The notes under the pieces: model-generated | What the model was told of the DNA's origin: nothing | The model's input: only the letters and a program-made list of their open reading frames with translations | Database searches by the model: none | Origin: JACJXF01 sp964349045 | GTDB lineage: Bacteria > Bacteroidota > Bacteroidia > Bacteroidales > GCA-2748055 | NCBI GenBank assembly: GCA_964349045.1 | Contig: CAYGFI010000021.1 | Coordinates: 1 to 42,726, forward strand | DNA length: 42,726 nt | Direction: 5' to 3' | Made by a program: the position numbers and the translations under genes | Shown: piece after piece, positions 36,201-42,726 of the stretch | How the letters are laid out: the number at the start of each line of letters is the position of its first letter | Numbering within the stretch: the stretch's first letter is position 1

Positions 36201-36425
36201 GATGAGTAAAAACGTGTGGTAAAAGGCTTCGTGTGGTCGAGTAACTACCTACCCCGCCCAAAGGCGGGGAGACCCAATCCCGCTTTGCAGGACAGGCTAT
36301 GAAGCCGTGTTGCACAGTCTGCCCCGTAGAAAACCGGAAAATCCTCTCTACACAGGCCGTCTGTGAGTCGTTATACTTATGTGAATTCAATAAATCGAAT
36401 GGGTTTCAGGAGAGAATCCGGGGTG
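36201..36425. other. Gene-free GC-rich structured stretch, possibly a mobile-element remnant
   Basis: No credible gene is present. The section of about 36220-36365 is visibly GC-richer than its neighbours and includes a perfect seven-pair hairpin, CCCCGCC/GGCGGGG with a CAAA loop (36252-36269). I could not match it to a named element. Together with the transposase relic that follows, it makes a 480-base interval without intact genes. Confidence 0.45.
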
Positions 36426-36659
36426 TTATTTTCCGGTAAAAAGCAGTTCGGCAATGGGTTCTTGGGCATATACCACCCAATTGGTCCGATACAGTTCCCG
36501 GATAAATCGTATTTCCTGTGGAAACAACTTATGCAGAGAGGAGTAAAACTGTTTATTGAACCTGTATTTGAATCGGACTTTCAGGAAGGCTCTTCCTGCC
36601 TTAACCACAGGCGACCGCTTCGCATTCAAAAGAGCTAAAATTTTTCCACCCACAGACAA
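36426..36659 (-). pseudogene. Relic of an IS91-like transposase
   Basis: On the minus strand a reading frame of about 77 residues has no proper start and ends early. Its segment LYRTNWVVYAQEPI resembles the LY+xxWVVYxKxPF block of IS91-type transposases found in Bacteroidetes. In intact proteins this is followed by GGP..VL.YLGRYTH, which is missing here. The frame stops at TTA 36426. I read it as a small decayed internal fragment; the assignment rests on one block and is tentative. Confidence 0.4.
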
Positions 36660-36667
36660 ACATTTAC

Positions 36668-36675
36668 TATATTTG
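36668..36675 (+). promoter_or_regulatory. -7 element placing transcription start at the DUF6660-like ATG
   Basis: TATATTTG matches TAnnTTTG, with five bases before the ATG at 36681. Transcription would start on or next to the start codon, as for the MNT gene. Confidence 0.45.
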
Positions 36676-36680
36676 CACCA

Positions 36681-36995
36681 ATGAAAATATTTTGTTTCAT
36701 ATTATCATTATATGTTTTTTGCCTCTCGACAGTGGCTTGCTGTTCGGACGACAATTGCAATGACGAAATAAAAACAGAGCACTCAGACAATCATTCACAA
36801 GACCATAAAGACAGCGACTGCAATGCTTGTTCACCTTTTTTTACCTGCGGAACTTGTTCGGGTTTTGTTTTTACAAGGTCGAGGTTTGATATCAAGGAAG
36901 TTCCTTTCATTAAAGACAAATTTGTTACTGTTTGCAAATCTCAATTTGCAGACGACTTTTTTGCTAAAATCTGGCAACCTCCCAAAATAAGTTAA
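36681..36995 (+). CDS. Small Cys/His-rich exported protein, DUF6660-like
   Basis: The 104-residue protein has a hydrophobic signal segment (about 3-20) and ten Cys. These include C47xxC50 and C56xxC59, and a regular His series H34, H38, H42 in an acidic stretch, which together suggest metal binding in the periplasm. The ending DDFFAKIWQPPKIS fits the 'W/LQPP' tail I recall for DUF6660 proteins encoded ahead of metal-linked TonB-dependent receptors. The function is not established. It is followed after 94 bases by such a receptor on the same strand. Confidence 0.65.
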   Translation: MKIFCFILSLYVFCLSTVACCSDDNCNDEIKTEHSDNHSQDHKDSDCNACSPFFTCGTCSGFVFTRSRFDIKEVPFIKDKFVTVCKSQFADDFFAKIWQPPKIS

Positions 36996-37028
36996 TTATA
37001 AAATAAGTGGCATCACCACTTTCTGTTA

Positions 37029-37045
37029 GCGGTGCGAAGCGCCGC
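37029..37045 (+). other. GC hairpin between the DUF6660-like and receptor genes
   Basis: GCGGTGC pairs with GCGCCGC (one G-U) around GAA, in an otherwise AT-rich 93-base gap. It could attenuate or separate expression of the two genes. There is no T-tract. Confidence 0.35.
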
Positions 37046-37088
37046 CATAATTCTATTATTTACATAATTAACTTAAATCATTAGACAA

Positions 37089-39263
37089 ATGAAAAATTTC
37101 ATCTTGCCTTTATTGGCAATCCTATATACATCGTTGACTTTCGGACAAAACACATTTAATGCAATTATCAAAGACAGCGACAGCAAGGAAGCGCTTATCG
37201 GTGCAACAGCATTTTTGCAAGGAACAACCATCGGTGCAAGTTCAGACCACAACGGTTTAATTGAAATCAAAAACATTCCTGATGGAAAACAAATTATCAT
37301 ATTTAATTACATAGGTTATCAGGAAAAAGCCGTCACATTTAATTTCCCTTTGACAAAGACTGAAACTTTAGAAATTCTGCTTTCTGTTGACGAAGGTGAA
37401 GAACTGGAAGAAGTTGTAATTTCTTCCACCCGTTCCAGCAGAACCATTGACAACATTCCGACAAGAATAGAAGCCATTTCGGGAGAAGAATTGGAGGAAA
37501 AAGGAAATATGAAACCCGGCGATATTCGTATGATGTTGAACGAAAGCACAGGCATACAAACACAGCAAACATCTGCTACATCCTATAATTCAAGTATCCG
37601 CATCCAGGGGCTTGATGGAAAATACACTCAGATTTTGCGAGACGGGTTCCCCTTGTATTCGGGCTTTTCGGGCGGATTAAGTTTATTACAAATTGTCCCT
37701 CTTGACTTAAAGCAGGTAGAAGTTATTAAAGGCGCTTCATCAACTCTTTATGGTGGTGGCGCTATTGCGGGATTAGTAAATCTTGTTTCAAAAACGCCAA
37801 AAGAAAACAGAGAATTGAGTTTAATGCTTAATGGAACATCTGCATTAGGCATTGACGCAAGTGGATTTTATTCGCATAAATTCAAAAAGGCCGGCATAAC
37901 CATTTTTGTTTCCGGTAATTCAGGAAAACCTTATGACCCTGCAAAAACAGGCTTTACAGCAATTCCGAAATACATAAGATATACTGTAAATCCGAAATTG
38001 TTTGTTTATTTCAATGATAAAACAACGCTTAATATTGGGGTTAACAGCGCCGTTGAAGACCGTATGGGTGGTGACATCAGGTATATTGAAAATAAAGGCG
38101 ACAGCATACATTCTTATTTTGAAAGGAATAAAACAAATCGTTTTAGCACGCAATTGGGACTTGACCATAAAATAAACGACAAATCAAAACTGTCATATAA
38201 AAACAGCATGAGTTATTATGACAGAACCATTGAAATTCCGGTTTACAAATTTTCAGGCATTCAATTTTCTTCCTTCAGCGAAGTGACCTGCAATCAAAAA
38301 GGAGCAAAATCAGAATGGATAACTGGCTTCAATCTTTGGACAGACAAATTCGATCAAAATATATCAGACACATCAAAAGTAGTTGATTATAATCACACAA
38401 CCATGGGTGCATTTGTTCAAAACACATGGAACGCAACTGAAAAATTTATACTTGAAACAGGCTTGCGTGGCGACTATCAAATTGAATACGGTTTTTTCGC
38501 CTTACCGAGAATTTCCGCACTTTTCAAAATTAATCCAAAACTATCCACGCGTCTTGGCGGGGGATTAGGTTACAAGACGCCGACTGTTTTTACAGAAGAT
38601 GCTGAACGCGTACAGTTTAGAAATGTATTACCAATTGATGTTTCAAAAACCAAAGCCGAGCAATCTATTGGTGGAAATTTTGACATCAATTATAAAACAT
38701 CGCTTTCGGATAAAATGTTTTTTAGTATAAATACTTTACTGTTTTATACGCAGGTAAAAAATCCCTTAGTTCTTGTTCCGGCAATGGCTGGCTTATACGA
38801 TTTTCAACAGCCCAAAGGTTTCTTAGACACCAAAGGAATTGAAACAAATATCAAACTGACTTATAGAGATTTCAAACTTTTCATCGGCTACACATTAGCA
38901 GATGTCAGGCAACATTACAACGGAATAGAAACGACATTTCCTCTGGTTGCTAAAAACCGACTGAATAACGTTTTGATGTATGAGGTTGAAGACAAATTAA
39001 AAATCGGTTTGGAAGCATATTATTTTAGTAAACAAAAATTAAATGACGGAGCCAATGGAAAAGAATATTGGATTTGTGGTCTGATGATTGAAAAATTATG
39101 GGAACACTTTTCAATTTTCATAAATTTTGAAAACTTCCTGAATACACGTCAGACAAGGTTTGACACTATTTATACAGGTTCAATTACTAACCCGGTATTC
39201 AGGGACATTTATGCACCAGTGGACGGATTTGTGGTAAACGGTGGATTTAAAATAAAACTTTAA
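37089..39263 (+). CDS. TonB-dependent receptor with carboxypeptidase-regulatory-like domain
   Basis: The 724-residue outer membrane receptor has a signal peptide to about 20 (TFGQ). A carboxypeptidase-like beta-sandwich covers about 21-105 (GATAFLQGTTIGASSDHNG). The TonB-box/plug region starts EEVVISSTRSSRTIDNIPTR and contains IRIQGLDGKYTQILRDGFPLYSGFSGG and IEVIKGASSTLYGGGAIAGLVN-type plug sequence. A beta-barrel ends in VNGGFKIKL. It is shorter than SusC and has no SusD partner, so it probably imports a metal complex, cobalamin or siderophore rather than a glycan. The upstream Cys/His-rich gene points to a metal. No efflux or inner-membrane transporter is adjacent. It converges on the FadL-like gene. 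Confidence 0.88.
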   Translation: MKNFILPLLAILYTSLTFGQNTFNAIIKDSDSKEALIGATAFLQGTTIGASSDHNGLIEIKNIPDGKQIIIFNYIGYQEKAVTFNFPLTKTETLEILLSVDEGEELEEVVISSTRSSRTIDNIPTRIEAISGEELEEKGNMKPGDIRMMLNESTGIQTQQTSATSYNSSIRIQGLDGKYTQILRDGFPLYSGFSGGLSLLQIVPLDLKQVEVIKGASSTLYGGGAIAGLVNLVSKTPKENRELSLMLNGTSALGIDASGFYSHKFKKAGITIFVSGNSGKPYDPAKTGFTAIPKYIRYTVNPKLFVYFNDKTTLNIGVNSAVEDRMGGDIRYIENKGDSIHSYFERNKTNRFSTQLGLDHKINDKSKLSYKNSMSYYDRTIEIPVYKFSGIQFSSFSEVTCNQKGAKSEWITGFNLWTDKFDQNISDTSKVVDYNHTTMGAFVQNTWNATEKFILETGLRGDYQIEYGFFALPRISALFKINPKLSTRLGGGLGYKTPTVFTEDAERVQFRNVLPIDVSKTKAEQSIGGNFDINYKTSLSDKMFFSINTLLFYTQVKNPLVLVPAMAGLYDFQQPKGFLDTKGIETNIKLTYRDFKLFIGYTLADVRQHYNGIETTFPLVAKNRLNNVLMYEVEDKLKIGLEAYYFSKQKLNDGANGKEYWICGLMIEKLWEHFSIFINFENFLNTRQTRFDTIYTGSITNPVFRDIYAPVDGFVVNGGFKIKL

Positions 39264-39322
39264 GTAGCGGGTTTTTATTAATAAACTATAAAATCTTAAT
39301 ACGAAATTGTCAACCCGATTCC

Positions 39323-40774
39323 TTAAAACCTGAATCCCACCGTCATAATTACATTATTAAGAATCGATTTATTTATCGAACTGGTTGTCATTTCATGAAA
39401 ATACATGTAGTAAGGTTCACTCGACAACCCATTGGCGTAAGCCAGATCCATAAAGAAATCGCTGTTACGGAATCCTACCCCACCCGAAAGTACAGAATAT
39501 TTTGAATCTGCTTCCGGATTGACAAATTTTAACGGACTACCGTAAATTGCATAACCTCCTCTCAGATACCCTTTGCCTAATCTGAGCTCTGCGCCCATCC
39601 TGAGATTGTTTGTGCTTTGGAAATTGTCGTTAATGGCATTATTTTCCAATATAAATCCATAATCTGATCCTTCCAGGTTGGCAGTGGAATAATTGATTCT
39701 TTCGTAATCAACACTCACGAGTCCATATTTACCAATGGTCACTGCAGCGCTGCCAACAAATTTCGAAGGTGTTTTTAACCGGTAATCATATTCACCCAAT
39801 GGTGATTTTGCTGTTTTCGGGGAGATATTCAGGTCCGGATCATACCGGGCCATTAAATCAGTTGAAAAACGGTCGTTAAGAAAATAAAAAGTCGGTACAT
39901 GAAACGCAGCTCCTAAACGCACGAACTCAATAGGTCTTGCTATAATACCTATCTTCAGGTTAAATCCATAACCGCGTGTAATCAGGTCCTCATGGAAGAC
40001 AAACTTTTCTGTATATTCAGCCCTGTTTCCCTGATCGGTTTCCGTATGCTCTATACTTTTTTCATATCGTACTCTCTGAAGCCCGAAGGTTGCACCAAAA
40101 TAAATTTTATGACTGTAATTTGCTCCCATGGAAAATGCATACTCTCCGAGTGACCCTGATGCACTTACTCGTCTTTGCTGAAGCTGGCCGTAATTACCCC
40201 TCTGAAAATCATTAAAATAATCACCTGTTGCAGTATCCAATGCAACTATGTCCACATCATAAGCCAGCCTTTCATAAAAGTCTGATCTATCCATTAAAGG
40301 ATCGTTATAAATTTGGGTAAAATTATCAAGAAGAGAGCTGGATGTATTAGTCCCGGACATGAGAATATTCTGATTAAAATTATTCAGCTGGTTATATCCA
40401 AAACCGAAACTTGTACTCACGATACCTTGTTCTTTATCTGTATTGTTTGTAATCACATACCCGATATTTCCAATTCTCATACCATAGCGGGTCTGATCAA
40501 TTTTATTCCCCAGGAAATCAGACTGAGTGGAATTCCAGTTCAGGGAAGGGGAGATGGTAAACTCGCTTTTTCGGTAAACGCCTATCCCTGCAGGGTTAAT
40601 GCTCAAAGAAGTGAAGTCTCCTCCGATGGCCCCCATAGCGCCACCCATGCCAACCGATCGTGCGGTTCCTGTAATGAATTGCCTGGAGTAGCGCAGTGCA
40701 TCTTCTTCATTCTGGGCGCTTACAAAAGATGAAGAAATAAATGCAACAGTCAATATTATTATAATGTTTTTCAT
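39323..40774 (-). CDS. OmpP1/FadL-like outer membrane protein
   Basis: The 483-residue protein has a signal peptide to about 20 (FVSAQ). The N-terminal stretch GTARSVGMGGAMGAIGGDFTSLSINPAGIGVYRKSEF is typical of the Bacteroidetes OMPP1/FadL/TodX-like group. The rest reads as a beta-barrel and ends MTVGFRF with a terminal aromatic. FadL-type channels take up hydrophobic molecules. In Bacteroidetes the same fold includes PorV-like proteins of type IX secretion, though this one is not clearly PorV. The substrate is unknown. The gene is downstream of the Tyr/Ser-rich gene on the same strand (155-base gap). Confidence 0.8.
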   Translation of the reverse strand: MKNIIIILTVAFISSSFVSAQNEEDALRYSRQFITGTARSVGMGGAMGAIGGDFTSLSINPAGIGVYRKSEFTISPSLNWNSTQSDFLGNKIDQTRYGMRIGNIGYVITNNTDKEQGIVSTSFGFGYNQLNNFNQNILMSGTNTSSSLLDNFTQIYNDPLMDRSDFYERLAYDVDIVALDTATGDYFNDFQRGNYGQLQQRRVSASGSLGEYAFSMGANYSHKIYFGATFGLQRVRYEKSIEHTETDQGNRAEYTEKFVFHEDLITRGYGFNLKIGIIARPIEFVRLGAAFHVPTFYFLNDRFSTDLMARYDPDLNISPKTAKSPLGEYDYRLKTPSKFVGSAAVTIGKYGLVSVDYERINYSTANLEGSDYGFILENNAINDNFQSTNNLRMGAELRLGKGYLRGGYAIYGSPLKFVNPEADSKYSVLSGGVGFRNSDFFMDLAYANGLSSEPYYMYFHEMTTSSINKSILNNVIMTVGFRF

Positions 40775-40929
40775 GATCAGAATATTTACATTTTAGATTT
40801 ACAAATCACCCGTTTCACAAAACATGATTTATCAGAATGTAATAAGAAACAGGGATTTAACTTAAAGTCATAATTCGTGTACTTGTTAATTCTAAATGTT
40901 CCGACTCGTCTGTTCGGGGTATTGTTTCA

Positions 40930-42546
40930 TTATCTTCTGCCCGACGAAGAGGAAGATGACCGGGAAGATCCTGAACTGCTGCTTCCTGAAGAGGAAGAAG
41001 TTGATCTGGAACTCCCTGAACTGCTGGAACCACTGCTGTAACTGCTTCCGGAAGATCTGGAGTTGCTTGAGCCGCTGCTGTAACTTGGACTACTACCTGA
41101 TGAGCGTGATGGAGCGCTATAAGTTGAGCTGCTTCCTGATGAGCGTGAAGGGCTGCTATAGGTGGAGCTGCTTCCTGATGAGCGTGAAGGGCTACTATAG
41201 GTGGAGCTGCTGCTGCCCGATGGCCGGCTGTAAGAAGACCCTGAGCTGGTGGAAGGAGTACTTTTACTCGTTGCAGCCGGTCTTGTATAGGTGTTGCTTG
41301 TCCTGCCGGTTCCTGTATTACCCGGACTGGTACTTTTGTACGTGTTTCCGCTGTTGGTTGCAGGAGGGCGGTTATATGCCGGAGTTGTTGATGTCCTTGG
41401 TTTGGAATAACTTGGCGTATAATCACGGCTGGAAGGACGTGTATAGGTACCGGTCGAACTTTCCCGGGTGGTAGTTGACCTGTTTTCGGTAGATTTTACT
41501 GTTCCGCTGGAAGTACGCGGAGTTCCCTGAGTCGTTCCCCTGCTTACACTTTCGGTTGAAGGGCGCACTGCATTTGTGCTTGTCCGGCTGTCGCTGCTAT
41601 ATGCCTTTCGGGTTACATCGGAAGAAGTACCTGATGATCTGTAGCGGGGATCATTTGAGCTGTAATTTTTCCTTGCTGAAGTACCTGCATAGCTTGCTGT
41701 TGATCCGTAAGGTGACATGGCAGAACGGGATGAGCGATGTCCATAATAGCTGTTACGACCATAGTCATTGTAATAGGATCCTCCCCAGTAACCATCATAG
41801 AAGCCGTGGTGGTATCCTGAATAATAAGAGCCATAATAATATGGGCTATATCCCCAGCCGAATGCATAAGGTGAGTAATATCCGTAATAATATCGGCTGC
41901 TATAATAAGAGGGATAATAATAATCGTAGTATCCAAAACCTCCCCAGGATGAACCGAAATATATACTGGTTCCCCAGTAAAATGGATCGTAGGTGTAATA
42001 GTACATATCGCTGAACCAGGGATCGTAATAGTTATATCCGAAGTATGGACTGTGAAATCTCCTGAATCGTGAGGAATAATAAAAGTCGTAATCATCTGTT
42101 TCATCCAGATAATAGTTGTTGATTATTGTTCGGCCATCTTCACCTTCTTCATAATAACTATAATCAGGAGCATCTGTTTCCAGAGTATCTTCGGGGTATA
42201 AAGTATCTCTCGCTGCTTCGTCGTTGATATTGCCTACTGCAGTTGGTGCGTTACCTTCACCCAGAAATTCTTTTTCCTTTTCTAAAGCATAACGCTCATA
42301 TTCAGTCATCCCATCAGTTTCCTGTGGTTTTGCAATTGTTTCAACAGAAGATTGAGGCAACAAGCTTTCATTCCCAACAGGCGATTCAGTTGTTTTTACC
42401 TGCCCGGTTCCGGTGGATTGTTCTGCATTCTTTTTACTGGGATTATAATAGACATCATCATACTCCTGTGAAAAGGCGAAGGATCCACTTGATCCCGATG
42501 CAAGGAGAAACATTGCCATGATTGATATTTTAATTGTTGTTTTCAT
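40930..42546 (-). CDS. Exported Tyr-rich/Ser-rich low-complexity protein
   Basis: The 538-residue protein is unlike any family I can name. A signal peptide (about 1-25) is followed by an acidic region (30-150) with ordinary composition. Residues about 151-270 contain roughly 40 Tyr in 120 positions, with Gly, Ser, Trp and Phe. From about 290 to the end it is Ser/Thr/Gly/Arg-rich, ending in runs of SSGSS. Such composition is seen in adhesive, matrix or spore-coat-like proteins, but homology is not implied. There is no lipobox or T9SS domain. The ATG at 42546 is chosen because GGGAGG (42559-42554) sits seven bases before it; an in-frame ATG six codons upstream lacks this. Three 39-base repeats occur in the Ser-rich part. 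Long overlapping frames on both strands here are composition artefacts. Confidence 0.75.
   Translation of the reverse strand: MKTTIKISIMAMFLLASGSSGSFAFSQEYDDVYYNPSKKNAEQSTGTGQVKTTESPVGNESLLPQSSVETIAKPQETDGMTEYERYALEKEKEFLGEGNAPTAVGNINDEAARDTLYPEDTLETDAPDYSYYEEGEDGRTIINNYYLDETDDYDFYYSSRFRRFHSPYFGYNYYDPWFSDMYYYTYDPFYWGTSIYFGSSWGGFGYYDYYYPSYYSSRYYYGYYSPYAFGWGYSPYYYGSYYSGYHHGFYDGYWGGSYYNDYGRNSYYGHRSSRSAMSPYGSTASYAGTSARKNYSSNDPRYRSSGTSSDVTRKAYSSDSRTSTNAVRPSTESVSRGTTQGTPRTSSGTVKSTENRSTTTRESSTGTYTRPSSRDYTPSYSKPRTSTTPAYNRPPATNSGNTYKSTSPGNTGTGRTSNTYTRPAATSKSTPSTSSGSSYSRPSGSSSSTYSSPSRSSGSSSTYSSPSRSSGSSSTYSAPSRSSGSSPSYSSGSSNSRSSGSSYSSGSSSSGSSRSTSSSSGSSSSGSSRSSSSSSGRR
41087..41203 (-). repeat. Three 39-bp tandem repeats in the Ser-rich coding region
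   Basis: Units begin at 41087 (diverged), 41126 and 41165, the last two almost identical. Each encodes about 13 residues of the type SSSTYSSPSRSSG, in frame. Unit number may vary between strains. Confidence 0.75.
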
Positions 42547-42650
42547 AATAAATCCTCCCGGCATTTTTATTGAATTGTTTTAATGCTTTGATAATTTAAA
42601 ACAAATACTGTACCAAAACGTAGCGGTCCTGGTTTTTTAACAAGTTATGC

Positions 42651-42682
42651 GTGATGACGTGATGACGTGATGACGTGACGAC
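42651..42682. repeat. Four 8-bp tandem repeats upstream of the Tyr/Ser-rich gene
   Basis: GTGATGAC occurs three times in direct succession and is followed by GTGACGAC. It lies about 105 bases upstream of the ATG at 42546, in the non-coding region before that gene. The role is unknown; it could be a variable spacer or protein-binding array. Confidence 0.8.
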
Positions 42683-42726
42683 CTTTAGATTAGCAAAATT
42701 AATTTTAATATTATAATCTGCTAATA

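Noticed and set aside
36220..36365. Group II intron or structured RNA gene in the GC-rich stretch after yoeB
   Set aside because: I could not find a domain V-like hairpin, a reverse transcriptase or any pattern of a known RNA class; the region is reported only as structured and unassigned.
40857..42104. Long alternative reading frames on both strands within the Tyr/Ser-rich gene (for example 40857-41426 minus and 41613-42104 minus)
   Set aside because: They arise from low-complexity codon repetition in the real gene, have no ribosome binding site or signal peptide, and read as repetitive Ala/Val/Gln or Ile/Thr strings.
42651..42682. The GTGATGAC array as a CRISPR
   Set aside because: Units are 8 bases, directly adjacent and without spacers.

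Overview
This window looks like a chromosomal segment of a member of the Bacteroidetes, most likely a Bacteroidales/Marinilabiliales-type organism. The evidence is a SusC/SusD pair, a hybrid two-component regulator with propeller and AraC parts, type IX secretion (T9SS) C-terminal domains, an archaeal-type ProRS, a WbqC-family protein, and several upstream sequences matching the Bacteroidetes -7 consensus TAnnTTTG. One promoter also has TTTG exactly 19 bases upstream. I see no tRNA, rRNA or CRISPR array.

Bases 1-19765 are mostly housekeeping. They hold a truncated Omp85-family gene, a membrane metallophosphoesterase, purU, proS (convergent with purU), a PKD lipoprotein, an aromatic-amino-acid-type decarboxylase coupled to an SDR reductase, a DPP4-like peptidase and a PRiA4_ORF3-like protein. 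The classical thrS-infC-rpmI-rplT cluster follows and ends at a clear terminator. Next come a nucleotidyltransferase/HEPN pair, dapB, and two tandem diverged signal peptidases I.

Bases 20043-34883 form a polysaccharide utilisation locus aimed at arabinan or arabinose side chains. In order it holds a GH43 with beta-trefoil and T9SS sorting domain, a LamG protein with a T9SS domain, a terminator, a hybrid two-component system (HTCS) sensor-regulator, SusC, SusD, a periplasmic-type GH43 and a GH51 arabinofuranosidase. The likely scheme is surface endo-cleavage by the T9SS GH43, capture and import by SusCD, periplasmic trimming by GH43/GH51, and induction by HTCS sensing of an oligosaccharide. 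The locus lies between lepB and wbqC and may have been inserted into a conserved dapB-lepB-wbqC neighbourhood.

Bases 34947-42726 are more accessory. They hold wbqC, a textbook yefM-yoeB toxin-antitoxin pair with evenly spaced operator cores, a GC-rich structured stretch with a decayed IS91-like transposase, and a Cys/His-rich DUF6660-like protein ahead of a TonB-dependent receptor. On the minus strand are a FadL/OmpP1-like outer membrane protein and a striking Tyr-rich/Ser-rich exported protein.

The most notable points are an apparent AUA start codon for infC, the YefM-YoeB operator, the orphan LamG-T9SS protein in the arabinan locus, the possible leaderless transcripts, and the Tyr/Ser-rich protein. 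No completely unknown multi-gene system is convincingly visible.
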